Of a DNA stretch of 64,000 bases, positions 36,930-47,305 are shown in pieces. Each line of letters begins with the position of its first letter. Position 1 is the first letter of the stretch. This DNA is from Codonopsis lanceolata (lineage: Eukaryota; Streptophyta; Magnoliopsida; Asterales; Campanulaceae), in assembly GCA_013146195.2 (NCBI GenBank), contig CM028379.1, positions 58,601,693 through 58,665,692 of the forward strand, read 5' to 3'. A program made the translations under genes and the position numbers. Under the pieces are notes generated by a model that saw nothing but the letters and a program-made list of their open reading frames with translations, had not been told where the DNA came from and did no database searches.

Positions 36930-37424
36930 TCAAGCTCGCTTGAGCCGTAAACTCGGCTCGTCTCGCATTTGGAGTGTGTCACACTCCACCTTCTCATCCT
37001 TCTCAGCTCGATCTTCGACTTTATCAAGCTGATCTACATTCATGGCCTCAACTGGCTCCTCAGACATGACTGCTGGCAAAAATTCATCCATAGGCTCAAC
37101 GACCTCATTCGACTCCTCAAATTCCCCCGACGTCAATGTCGGCAAAGGATTATCAACACCTTCCTCGACCACCTCTTCTCGCACAGCATGTTCCAACGAC
37201 TGGACTGTCGGCAAAGGTGGAATAGCCTCAGTATCAATCCGACCAACAACCAATTCCGTATCTGTTTCAATTTGACTTTGCTCCCCCGACTTCAATGTCG
37301 GCATAGAGCTTGCACCCATCTCCAAATCCTCTTGTACCATCGCTACCACTGGTGGTCCCACAATCACATGTGAAGTTTCCTTAGTACTGATGGTAACTTT
37401 CTGCTCGCCATCCTCCAAGGTCAA
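36930..37424 (-). pseudogene. acidic linker between protease and RT
   Basis: 164 codons very rich in Glu, Val and Asp. Four imperfect copies of a short motif recur (MPTLKSGEQ, LPTVQSLEH, LPTLTSGEF, LPAVMSEEP), spaced about 30-36 residues. No enzymatic motif. It sits where Tat polyproteins have a variable linker and overlaps the end of the protease frame by 4 bp, suggesting a shift. Confidence 0.6.
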
Positions 37425-37770
37425 CTCGCTTCTTCCTCAGATCTCGCACATACTGAAAGCACCGCGGCCGACTCAAACACCCCAACTCCTTGATCGGTAT
37501 AGAACTTAGCTCGCTGATGCGGGATTGACGCCACCATCTGAAATTTAGCCATGCTTGGTACACCCAAAATTATATTGTAAGGAGATTTCAAGTCGATTAC
37601 CATGAAGGTAATCCTTTCAGCTCGGGTCTTGCTTCCTTCACCGACGAACACCTCTAGCTCGACGGTGCCTTTGACCGGAACCTTGTGATTTGTAAAACCT
37701 TCTAAAGCCCCAGCATACGGCTTCAAACGATCATCACTCAATTCCAACCCCTGGAAGCAAGAATAGTACA
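37421..37770 (-). pseudogene. retropepsin-type protease remnant, active site deleted
   Basis: The frame carries YYSCFQGLELSDDRLKPY, GFTNHKVPVKGTVEL and YNIILGVPSMAKF, the downstream part of a Tat-type aspartic protease. The catalytic D-[TS]-G segment that should come just before is missing, because the primer site and 5' LTR follow directly. The frame runs into the LTR, so no genuine start is present. Confidence 0.75.
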
Positions 37771-37775
37771 TCACG

Positions 37776-37792
37776 TTTCGGCAATGGAACCA
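37776..37792 (-). other. primer-binding site
   Basis: On the minus strand, two bases after the 5' LTR end, the sequence reads TGGTTCCATTGCCGAAA. It resembles the TGGCGCCGTTGCCGGGG site used by many plant Gypsy elements, with several transition differences. Confidence 0.6.
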
Positions 37793-37794
37793 AC

Positions 37795-38520
37795 TGATGC
37801 GTCCAAGAAATCTGGATGCACTGAATAAGCCCAATCCGTGCACCTGGCTTTCAACGTGTACGTAGATCCTCAAAGCTCAACTCTGCAATATGAATGAACA
37901 AACGTGAACTAAGCAGGGGCACTCCCTGCAAAGGCCCTCCGGCGTGTAAATCAGTACACAAATAATCAATGAAGTAAGCAATTTGGCGAGTTTTGGCTAG
38001 AGAATCGACAAGCATACCTCTCTCCATATTTTGCCAAGCTTTTATATGCACCGGAAGGCATAACCGCCAATAACCATGAATAACCACCCATGATTGGCAT
38101 TAACTACCCATGATCTTTATTAACCGCCCATAAATGTCATTAACTACCCCACAAACGGTCATGACTTTTAATGAAAACGCATTTAACTAGCCCACTAATG
38201 ACAACGGATTATCCAGAGAATTTGCCGGTCATTATCGCTAGCTAAGATTTTTGCTCGGGTGTGACCACCCTCAACTAACAACTTGATCTTTCCCGGACAT
38301 GAATGTCCTCAACTGGTAGTGGCTCTTACTGACGAAGACAAGCAATCATGCTCGTTTTATCGATTTTGCTCGCTTAGCTGAGCCCCCATCTCGCAAGTAA
38401 CTTACCTGATAAAAGCTAAGGTTTTGCCCGCTTGCTCGCGTAACACCTTTGCTCGCTTGCTCGGAAGAAACACGCTTGACACGTGGCTCATGGCTTAGGC
38501 CTATTGGGCCAAGCAGTTCA
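37795..38520 (-). repeat. 5' LTR
   Basis: 726 bp, ends at the AAAAC target duplication. Differs from the other LTR by scattered substitutions and two small rearranged spots (around 37984 and 38005). Confidence 0.95.
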
Positions 38521-38760
38521 AAAACATATACTTGAAATACAAATTAAATGAAATTATGAAGAATATATTTGAAATATTTATTTTAGAGTAAACTTTAAAG
38601 TAAAATTGTTAGAAATAGTGGAAGAAATTTGATGTAGAAATTACTCAATTAAAAAAATTTGGTGTAATTTTTGCTTTAAACGTTGAAGATGGTCTTACCA
38701 TCTCCAAGGGGGTCTTTATCCCTTCATTTTGTAGCAAAAAACTATTATTTCTTCCTCTAA

Positions 38761-39034
38761 GGGCAAGTCCAATGGTGGTACTTGCATATAGGTATCAAAA
38801 CCAAATTTTGATACCTATTGGTTATTATTTATGGGTATCAAATGATAATCTTCAACTGTAGGTATCAAAATGAAGGGTATTAAAATTAGGTGAGGTACTA
38901 AGGGAGGTATCAAATTTGGTACCTTCTCTAGTACCACACCTAATTTTGATACCTTTTACTTTAACCATTGGAGAGCTTAATACTCTTACATAAATATCAA
39001 AATTTGGTTTTGACCCCTACCATTAGACTTGCCC
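38761..39034. mobile_element. Tourist-like MITE, 274 bp
   Basis: The ends GGGCAAGTCCAATGGTGG and CTACCATTAGACTTGCCC are inverted repeats. TAA flanks both sides (38758-38760, 39035-39037). The motif AAATTTTGATACC repeats inside in both directions. Confidence 0.85.
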
Positions 39035-39257
39035 TAAGGGAAACTTTAAATACATCTTCAAATTGAAGCCACTTCAAAACCGGCGCATGCAGGAGCGGTT
39101 TCATCTTCACTCCCCTATTTTTTTTCCCCTTTTTTCTAAATAATAGTTTTGTGCTTTAGTTTTTATTTATATTGTTATTTTTGTGTTAGTTTAATCCTAG
39201 TTTTGTGTTTTGTTTTAAATATAACATTAAATTAATTCAACTATTTTTATTTATATT

Positions 39258-40140
39258 CCTCGGAATACATTAATTGATCATTTGTGGAATGAATTTGAAA
39301 GGACTCAATAATCCGCTTCCCACGTGGCCGACACGTGGCAACCAGAGCGACCTGGTTAAGCCGAGGATCACCCTTAATCCGAGGAAACCAAGCACGATCA
39401 GGCCGACCAAAGCCAGTCCGAGTAAAGTCACCCCGGATGAGCCAAGCATTGCCAGGCCGACCTAAAATGACCCGGCTTCGATTGAGACCGAACGTCATAA
39501 TAGATGAGGATGCGAACCCAACCGACCAAGCGACCGTGAGAGCTCACGGTCGACCCTGTGACCAGACCGGCCTGAACGAAGAGACGTCATCATAGTACAA
39601 AATACGCCAGGTGGCCCAGCTTAATTGGAGAGACACCAACGTACTCTGCACCCGCCGCACCACTCACGGTTGACTTTCTCCTGATACTCTGACACACCTG
39701 ACAAAAGTGAGAACCAATGAGATCCAGCCAACTCGGCCGACCAACAGATTTGGTCTCCATCGTGTTGTCCTCCCCTGTCTTGCAAGACAAGCCTGGAGAG
39801 GAGTATAAATAGAGAGTATGATCAGCTTCATGAGGTACGACACTATTCATACTTAAGAATCCTCTTGCACAAACACACGAATTATTCACGGTGATCTCAG
39901 GGAACGCCTGTGCTCACCTACGTTATCCCATCACTGACTCTCACGCCGGAGGGTTTTAGCTGTGATAACCTCCCAGCTCCCTTACCGGTGTTTCTCTTGT
40001 TTCTCAGGTCACAGACACAAGGCATAACAGGAATAGGGGGTACCAGTACGAAAACCAGCCAGATATCAAACTTCCAGTGCTCACCACAACAACTCATCAT
40101 CCAGATCAGCTCCACGTAACATCAAACGTAGTCACCCCTT
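39258..40140 (+). mobile_element. probable solo LTR, borders unresolved
   Basis: A GC-rich island in AT-rich DNA. It has paired CACGTGG motifs (39321-39338), repeated GGCCGACC segments, a TATA box (AGTATAAATAGAG near 39799-39811) and a leader-like downstream part. No coding frame of a retroelement follows. TGATCA near 39277 and 40150 could be LTR tips, but a target duplication is not evident. Confidence 0.45.
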
Positions 40141-41048
40141 ATTTGGCGTGATCAGAATTTATGATTTTAGAAGATTAAATGTTTGTATTTTAGTTGTATT
40201 TTCGTATGTTTATTTAGTTGTTTATTTAAGTTATTTTAATATTTGTATTTTAGTCTCTATTAAATTCTCATTTAATTATTAATTTTAATGCACAATATTT
40301 AATTATTATACCATTTTAAAGATTTGGTGTAATTTTTACACCAAACTGTTAGAGATGATCTCGAGTCTTTCTTTATCACATATGGGAAAGAAATGACTTT
40401 TTAAGTGAGTCATTTACTTGTGCTTTCCAAAGCACGTCTATCTTTGATTCTCTTATTTTGAGGCAGGTTTCGAGTCGATTAGGTAAATGGAATTTGAATG
40501 AGATTCAATCTATTTCCTCTTATTATTAAGTGATCTACATAAATCGCTATGACAGAGCTAAGAAGAGGTTCGCTGGCTCCAGCCCTCGTCAAACTTCCGT
40601 AATTTGTTGTTAGTAAATGTCATTATTAGTTTTAAGTTTTTTATAATTATTTATGTAATAAGTAATGCTCATTAAGTATATTTAATTTCTTTTTTCAATT
40701 AATGAAATTATATTATATGATTATTAGGATCCGTAAGATGATAGGAGACCTGCTCTTAATTAAAGTATCTCAAATATTCATTATTTCTCTCTAAACTATC
40801 TTATAAATTGCATTCGTTTCCCCATAAATTCTGAAGAAGGAAACATAATTAAACCTTGGGATTATGGACGGTGGGTTCAAATGGACGGGTAAGTAAATGT
40901 CAATTTAATGATATGTGTATATATGAGCGGACACTAATGGGAATCGGCGCCCATGGGCGTTCATTTACTCATTAACATGCACTTATCAAATAAATATAAA
41001 AATTAAAAATAATTTCCTTTTACAAAAAAAATATCAAAAATTACAACA

Positions 41049-41051
<3 letters not shown>

Positions 41052-41102
<51 letters not shown>
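41052..41102 (+). repeat. (TA)n tract
   Basis: About 51 bp of pure TA repeat. Confidence 0.97.
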
Positions 41103-41297
41103 CCAAAAAAAAGAAAAAATAAATATGTATTTTTTGTGTGTGATTATAAGTGACCACTTCACTACCATTAGACATCAATATCATTTATAGACTTTAAGAC
41201 GTGATTATGATTGATAGGTTTAAAATTTAAATCGACCTAGGAGCTTAGTGACCTAGTCGATGGGTCATGCGTAGAATCTAGACATTCGGGCTCGAGA

Positions 41298-41300
<3 letters not shown>

Positions 41301-41347
<47 letters not shown>
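41301..41347 (+). repeat. (TA)n tract
   Basis: About 47 bp of pure TA repeat. Confidence 0.97.
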
Positions 41348-41350
<3 letters not shown>

Positions 41351-41702
41351 TGGAATTAGTAATTTTCAAAGAATCTTCCTCGACCAATTGCTAGTTTTCA
41401 TTCATTTTTTTTCCTAATATAGTAATTTTAGAAATTCTAATTTGTAAAGTTGACTAAAATTAAATGCTTCATGCTAACCAGATTGTTGGACTGATGTTGA
41501 TTGATAAAATAATTAATTGAACGTTAAAATATGATTTCACGAATTCAGATAATTTGAACATTCGAATTCATTAAATTACAACAATTACTTTGAGAATGTT
41601 ACAACAATAAATTACAAAAAGATTATTTTGAAAACGGAAAGCCTACAGTGCCGGATCTAAGTGAGATCGGGGGCGGGGGATCAAACACACAACATAATTT
41701 TG

Positions 41703-41705
<3 letters not shown>

Positions 41706-41749
<44 letters not shown>
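41706..41749 (+). repeat. (TA)n tract
   Basis: About 44 bp of pure TA repeat. Confidence 0.97.
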
Positions 41750-41754
<5 letters not shown>

Positions 41755-42225
41755 AGAAAGTTATAAATGAAGTTCTTTCATTCCAAAGAGAATTAATTTA
41801 GCAAAAACGTAAAATTTAAGCGTTCAATTCTTACTTTCTTAGTATCGGTAAAAGAAAAGGGTAATTTAAGAATTTTGCTTGGGGCGGTCATTAGTGGTTA
41901 TGTTAGGAAAAATTGCATTCAGGTGTGACATTACACTTATCTTCTAGTTCGTCATACTCAATATATATATTATATGTTAAACGTCATTATTAAGAGATCA
42001 GATAGAGCAAAAATCAGAGCGAAATTTGAAAAATAAGAGAATAAATTTTAGTGCGGGTGCCCAAGTGGGCGCCTATTTAGCCCATCATAATTAATGGTCT
42101 TAAATAGGCATACCCATTTATACCCACTTAAAATATTGGGTATACCCATACCCATTTTATATTAAACGGTCTGAATAAACAAATGAACGCGAGTAAAATT
42201 TTTTACAAAAATTATCAAAAGTTAC

Positions 42226-42257
<32 letters not shown>

Positions 42258-42279
42258 GATTACAACCACAATAATTGTA

Positions 42280-42440
42280 TACCCATACTTAGGCCATACA
42301 AATTTATATACACTAAACTACCCAACTTAAGTTTTGTGCCAATTTGATCCGATGTTGCCATTTGTGTCAACAACGTCCGTTAAAGAATTGACGAACGCGA
42401 AGAAAATTTGCCACCTCAATAAACGAGAAAGCGATAGTAG
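42280..42440. mobile_element. MULE terminal-repeat relic
   Basis: CCCAACTTAAGTTTTGTGCC and GTTGCCATTTGTGTCAA match the terminal repeats of the MULE at 23087-24210. The other end is absent. Confidence 0.6.
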
Positions 42441-42768
42441 GCATCAATAATTTGCCTTTCAAGTTTCAACACAAGACATATTAATGAATATTGGGAATCC
42501 AATTATCACAAGCTTGTAAATAGGTTGAAATGAAGTCTTGATGATTCACCCGGAGTAGGGAACTTTCCACATTTGGATTTTTAGTTTTTCCTTTTACGTA
42601 ATTGCGTTGTGTTCAAATACTCCTTTATTTTCTTCATTTCTATTTTCTATACACCCTACTATATGTCCATTTGTCTGCCATGGCTCTAGGACTTGACTTA
42701 TTTGTAGAAAAATATACTCCGTCAAAGAATAGAAAAAGCGCACGCACACACACACACAATATATAAGG

Positions 42769-43292
42769 GCTAAATGCACCATTAGTTCTTAAACTTTATC
42801 CAAATTTATTATCAGTCCCCTAACATCACTCTTTTTGTTCACCGCTAGTCCTTAGCCTTAACGACGTTAGTGTATTGTCGTTAAATGAACATGTGTCACT
42901 CACATGCACAAAAATTAAGAACAAATAAAACATTAGCTTGTTATCATTATCAAAATAGGGGATTATGATTAATATCATAAAAATAAGGGAGTCATGTGAA
43001 AAATTCGACTCCCACTTCATCATGATAACCATGTTATCCATAGCCTACTTATTTTTATGATGATAACAAACTGAGCCCTTATTTGAAATAAAAAAAGTTT
43101 GTTTTGCCCTTAATTTTGGTGTATGTGAGTTTCACATGTTCACTTAACGACAATACACTAACGGTGTTAGATCTAGGGATTAGCGGTGAATAAAAAGACA
43201 ATGTTTGATCAATGATGACAACTTTTAAAATTAAGGGTCTGACGATGAGTTTGACCAAATCTTAAAGGCTAATAGTACATTTACCCCTATAT
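42769..43292. mobile_element. MULE-type MITE, 0.5 kb
   Basis: The ends GGGCTAAATGCACCATTAG and CTAATAGTACATTTACCCC are inverted. Further in, CGTTAGTGTATTGTCGTTAA and TTAACGACAATACACTAACG are exact complements. Flanking 9-mers match at 7 of 9. No coding capacity. Confidence 0.75.
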
Positions 43293-43861
43293 ACAAAATA
43301 AACGGACTAGTACACTTGACTGAGATAAAAGTACCTTTTAAGTCTACGGACTCATCTCACAAAATTAAATAAATTAAAAAATGTGCGTCCACTCAACCAA
43401 TGATTTCAGTAACCTCTATTTTGATTCATGTTCTTTTGCATTCTAAAAAATATAAAATAATAAAATTCTTCAAAAAAATAAAAAAATAAATATGTCTAAT
43501 AATTTTAATATATTCTTAAGAGATTTGTTAATTTTCCAATAAGATACTTTGAATATTATATAGAGATATTATTTCACAATTATAAGTACTAGTCAGATAC
43601 TTTGATTTAGACAAATATAAATAAATAAATAAAAGGCAGTAAGGATACTCAAATGATAAGCCTTCCATGAAAATAATACTCCAAAGTCCAAATGGACCAC
43701 GGTGGCGGTCATGTCGGAGCACATATACGCCAAGGACGACCACGACCCCTAAAAATTCCAATATTTGCCTTTTAACTCCCTTTTACCTTTAAATCATTTT
43801 CATAAGACCCCTTCAGAGTTCATATGATGCGATGACTGATTGAAAATTTTCATTGATCATA

Positions 43862-44055
43862 CCCTCGTTTCAAAATAACGAATACTTTTAGGCAAAGAGT
43901 CACCATTGAAAGTCAAACTTTATAAGAAAACGACATTTTTAGTAGCTTATTAATAATAAAATGATATTTTTATGTCTTAATTATTTAAAAGTAAATCTTT
44001 AAGTAAAACATCATAAAATAGAATAATAGACTCTTTACCCGAATAACAGATGAAG
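43862..44055. mobile_element. Stowaway MITE
   Basis: TA-flanked; the left starts CCCTCGTTTCAAAATAACG and the right ends CCCGAATAACAGATGAAG. The interior (AATAATAAAATGATATTTTT) is shared with the copies at 22943, 45302 and 55897. Confidence 0.7.
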
Positions 44056-44084
44056 TATTAAATTAGTTTAAACTTAATCATATA

Positions 44085-44946
44085 CAATGTTCTAAAAACC
44101 GTTAGGTGGTAAACTAGCGCCTAGCGCCTAGGGGACTAGTCGGGGTGTAATTGGGACCTAGGCGAGGCCTAGAATTAAGACATAATTAATTTTTTTTGAT
44201 AATTTACATCAAAGATCAAACACATTGACTACACATTAATTTTTTTTTTATGTTTGTTATTTTATCAAACACTTGTCTATATTTGTAAAATAAATAAAAA
44301 TATACAAATCTACCATTAATATCAATTCTCAACAACCTCAAAGCAATAAATCAGCCAAGTTTAGAACTAAAAAAATAATAATATATTACTCCACCTACCT
44401 ATTGCCCCTACAACCCACGGTCTAACATATCCTCCATAATCTCTTCTCATTCTAAATTCGAGTCTCGAAACAACCCATTCTTTTTCATCTTTTTTCTTAT
44501 TCTTTCTTCTATCTATCTAGCAGACCGGCAACCATTTTTTCATCATTTCATTTTTTTCTTCTCTCTCTCTCTCTCTCTCTCTATCCGGCAAACCGACTCT
44601 CCTCATTTTTTCATCCTCCAATCTCTTTCCTCCTAGATCTAACCCTTTAATCTATCTCCTCTCTCATCCCACCGAATATCAACAAAATCAAATCTCTTTT
44701 CTTTCTACCTCCCTCTCTACCTCACCATTACCACTGCCCTTTCCTTCTCCATTTCGCTTCCCCTTTATTCTCCGGTTACCGAATGCCACAAAATCAAAGC
44801 TACAAAAATAAATTAAGGTCGGCGAGGTTTGGCGTAGGCGTCGACTTGGTTGATTAGGCGACGACTTAGAAAATCGCGACGGTAAAGAGGGGCCTAACGC
44901 CTAGACGGGGCTTAGGTGAAACTAGACGGAGAGTTTTAAAACACTG
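44085..44946. mobile_element. hAT element with perfect 8-bp duplication
   Basis: ATCATATA flanks both ends exactly (44077-44084, 44947-44954). The termini are CAATGTTCTAAAAACC and GTTTTAAAACACTG. Subterminal regions are rich in GCGCCTAGGCG-type motifs. There is a (CT)n run near 44560-44582 and a pyrimidine-rich centre. No transposase. Confidence 0.88.
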
Positions 44947-45301
44947 ATCATATATTGGCCTTGAAATTAATTGGAACAAAACAACGGCTGCCTCCAAGTC
45001 TCGAATAGGTGATTTAAGGTTAATTAATTCATTCCGTGTATTACCCTTTGCATATTTATTTCATTTATTAAAATCAAGTACATGTAAAGGAGACATTTTC
45101 CGAAATATACTTTGTGGAAGTTGCTAAACTATGACTAACTCTCAAATAATATATAGATGAAGATTATTAAGGTGTTGGGTGGGAGTGGGACTAATGATTG
45201 TTTAACACCTAAATAATTACTAGTATGAAGTATGAAGACAAGTTGGTTCAGGTCATATTCAACTTTAAAAACATATTAAGAAAAAAAGGATGAAAATTAT
45301 A

Positions 45302-45483
45302 CTCCCTCTCCGTTCTCCACAAACAATCTATTATTTTATTTTAAAATGTTTCATTTAAAGGTTTTACTTGTTCAAAAATTAATGCATAAAAATATTATTT
45401 TATTACTAATAAACTACTAAAAGTGTTATTTTCTTAAAAAATTTACTTTTAGACGGGGATTTTTTTGCCCAAAATGGGGGGAG
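45302..45483. mobile_element. Stowaway MITE, 182 bp
   Basis: CTCCCTCTCCGTTCTCC at the left and AAAATGGGGGGAG at the right, with TA on both sides (45300-45301, 45484-45485). Confidence 0.8.
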
Positions 45484-45485
45484 TA

Positions 45486-46224
45486 GTATATTACTCAATT
45501 CGTTTTCAAATTATTGTTATCCTTTCATTTTTCGTTTGTTCTAAAATAATTGTTCTTTTCAAAATTTTCCCTTTTAGGAAAATATTTTTACCATTTTACC
45601 CTTTTTTTAACTGCTTTAATTATTGTTACTTGCTTAAAGGCATTAAGGAAACCACATATTCCACCTATATTTATAATATAATAAATTGTTTTTTAAATAA
45701 AGTGTAGAGTTAAAAAAGACGATAATTTGAAAACAGAAAAAGTATAAAATAAAAATGTGCAAGTAATTATAATGACAGGTGGCCCAATTTATTAGTAATA
45801 TTATACCGTAACTAATTACAAAATAAGGATTATATTTATATATGAACACATATACAAGTATTGATAAGTAAATAAAAAAACATAAAAAGCTATTAAGAAA
45901 TTAAATACCATCAATCTAAGAGGCAATGCCTTTTCTCTTTTTACCAATATGCAAGGGAAACAAGAATAACAATTTAAAAACTTATTATACTATAAGATCT
46001 TCCTATGTTGATATTAATTTACTTGTGAGTTTTGTTAAAACAAATTCTATCCATAGAAGCTAAAGAACAAGTACATAGTGAGATGTAATTTGATGAACAA
46101 TTATGAATCCTTAAAGTCAGACATGTCTAATTTTATACTCAACAAACATTACTTACTCAGCCATAAATGTTATGTGACCACTTTTGTTGCGTATAACCAA
46201 ATAATTTCACCGGCAAAATTAGTA
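45486..46224. other. AT-rich spacer, no gene
   Basis: Only short AT-rich frames and A/T runs are visible. Confidence 0.6.
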
Positions 46225-46635
46225 GCATCAACCAACGAGCTCTAGCTCAACTAAATGCTTGCTTCACTTCTCCTAACGGAGGGTCGGGTGTTCAAGTCTC
46301 ACTAGAGACACCACGAACTTTACAACTTTCAATAGAAAGGTCGGATGTTCAAGCCTCTTCAGAGGCAACGTTGTTGTTCAAGCCTTACCCAAGGCCCTAT
46401 TTAGTGCTCGCTTATCTTAACGGATAGGTCAAGTGTTTAAGCCTACCGAAGCACCCTAGTGCATCACTACTCTCAGCCAGGAGGTCGGGTGTTTAAAGCC
46501 TCACCGGAGGCATCATTTGTTCTAGCCACACCAAAGGCATCATATATATATAATTGTAGTCTTTCAACGCATTAAAATACTAAAAAGCAAGGGTTGGAGT
46601 AAGGTCTATGTCCCCTCCAACCTTTAAAAAAAAGT
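46225..46635 (+). mobile_element. tRNA-derived SINE-like element with four B-box-like units
   Basis: An A-box-like TCTAGCTCAACTAAATGC near 46240 is followed by four related units at about 46281, 46339, 46427 and 46483, each resembling GGTCGGGTGTTCAAGCCTC, a B-box-like pattern followed by a short GC stem. The tail TAAGGTCTATGTCCCCTCC then A-run resembles plant SINE 3' regions. Ordinary SINEs have one B box. No folded tRNA is present. Confidence 0.5.
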
Positions 46636-46639
46636 AGTA

Positions 46640-47305
46640 GCATCAGTTATGACATGTTGGATGAGTGGACTTTTAAAGATCAGCATGATCCTCGTGAAAG
46701 GTGACAACATCATTATTATCGGATTCTATTTTCGCTCATTGACATTGTAAAGCGAGGATGAATATGAGCGAGTAAATCGTAGTCTAATTACTCTGGGAAC
46801 ACGTCTGATGACTCTGAGGGGTGTGATTATGTATGGGCAAGTAAGAGTATCATACTCTGTGAAATGTACAATGAATTGAGAGCAATCATAGTTTAAATGT
46901 CTATAACATAGTTTATTGAATTGAGCTTAAATATTTGTATATATAGTTGTAATAATTAAGTATATATATTATCAGTGTCACCTCATTTGGGTGACACTTT
47001 TAATGAAAGAGTTTTTAGTCGAGGATATTTTGGTCATTTCGGGCGAGGGATGACCATAAGAAGTATGTAATTTAGTCGTTTTTTTGTTTATTGTCATTTG
47101 AATTTGTTGTGCAATTTTTATTATCTAACAAATATATATTCGTTTAAAGATGTATTCTAATATATATATATATACACACATACATATTTCAACAGTTCTC
47201 TTTAATTTATTCTTTTAATTTTGTTTTTTTTACTTCATGTTGCTTATGTATAATTTGATTGAAAAATATATATGACGTGCGTTTAACGCACGGGTGTAAA
47301 GCTAG
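46640..47305 (+). mobile_element. Helitron 3' part
   Basis: The 3' end has a perfect hairpin GTGCGT-TTA-ACGCAC (47277-47291) followed by GGGTGTAAAG and CTAG, with T as next base, the Helitron end signature. The preceding 60 bp match the second Helitron end at 50455. The 5' TC end was not identified, so the start given is arbitrary. Confidence 0.65.

Larger units (their letters stand above)
29048..38520 (-). mobile_element. Ty3/Gypsy LTR retrotransposon, Tat lineage, gag-deleted
   Basis: A full-length insertion bounded by LTRs with TG...CA ends and exact AAAAC target duplications (29043-29047, 38521-38525). Sense is minus: 5' LTR (37795-38520), primer site, protease remnant, Glu-rich linker, reverse transcriptase, two RNase H domains, integrase, then an antisense gene and the 3' LTR (29048-29776). 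The second, plant-type RNase H and an extra antisense ORF downstream of pol are Tat hallmarks. Gag and the protease active site are missing, so it cannot move by itself. The LTRs differ at roughly fifteen sites by eye, a fairly recent insertion. Several frameshifts and stops break pol. Confidence 0.95.
40150..42230. other. AT-rich region with long TA tracts, no gene
   Basis: TA tracts lie at 41052-41102, 41301-41347 and 41706-41749 (another at 42232-42257). A repeat with GGCGCCCATGGGCG (40945) has a relative near 42057 (GTGCCCAAGTGGGCGCC). Both lead into a TTACAACnAACTATATATAT segment, so two copies of one repeat end at TA tracts. Nothing coding. Confidence 0.6.

Noticed and set aside
37421..37873. 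intact protease ORF starting inside the LTR
   Set aside because: The first 35 codons are LTR and primer-site sequence read by chance; the catalytic segment is missing.
41052..42257. CRISPR-like regular spacing of TA tracts
   Set aside because: Simple microsatellites of variable length with unequal spacing, common in plant intergenic DNA.
46225..46520. tRNA gene cluster
   Set aside because: B-box-like motifs recur, but no unit can form a full cloverleaf with anticodon and acceptor stems.
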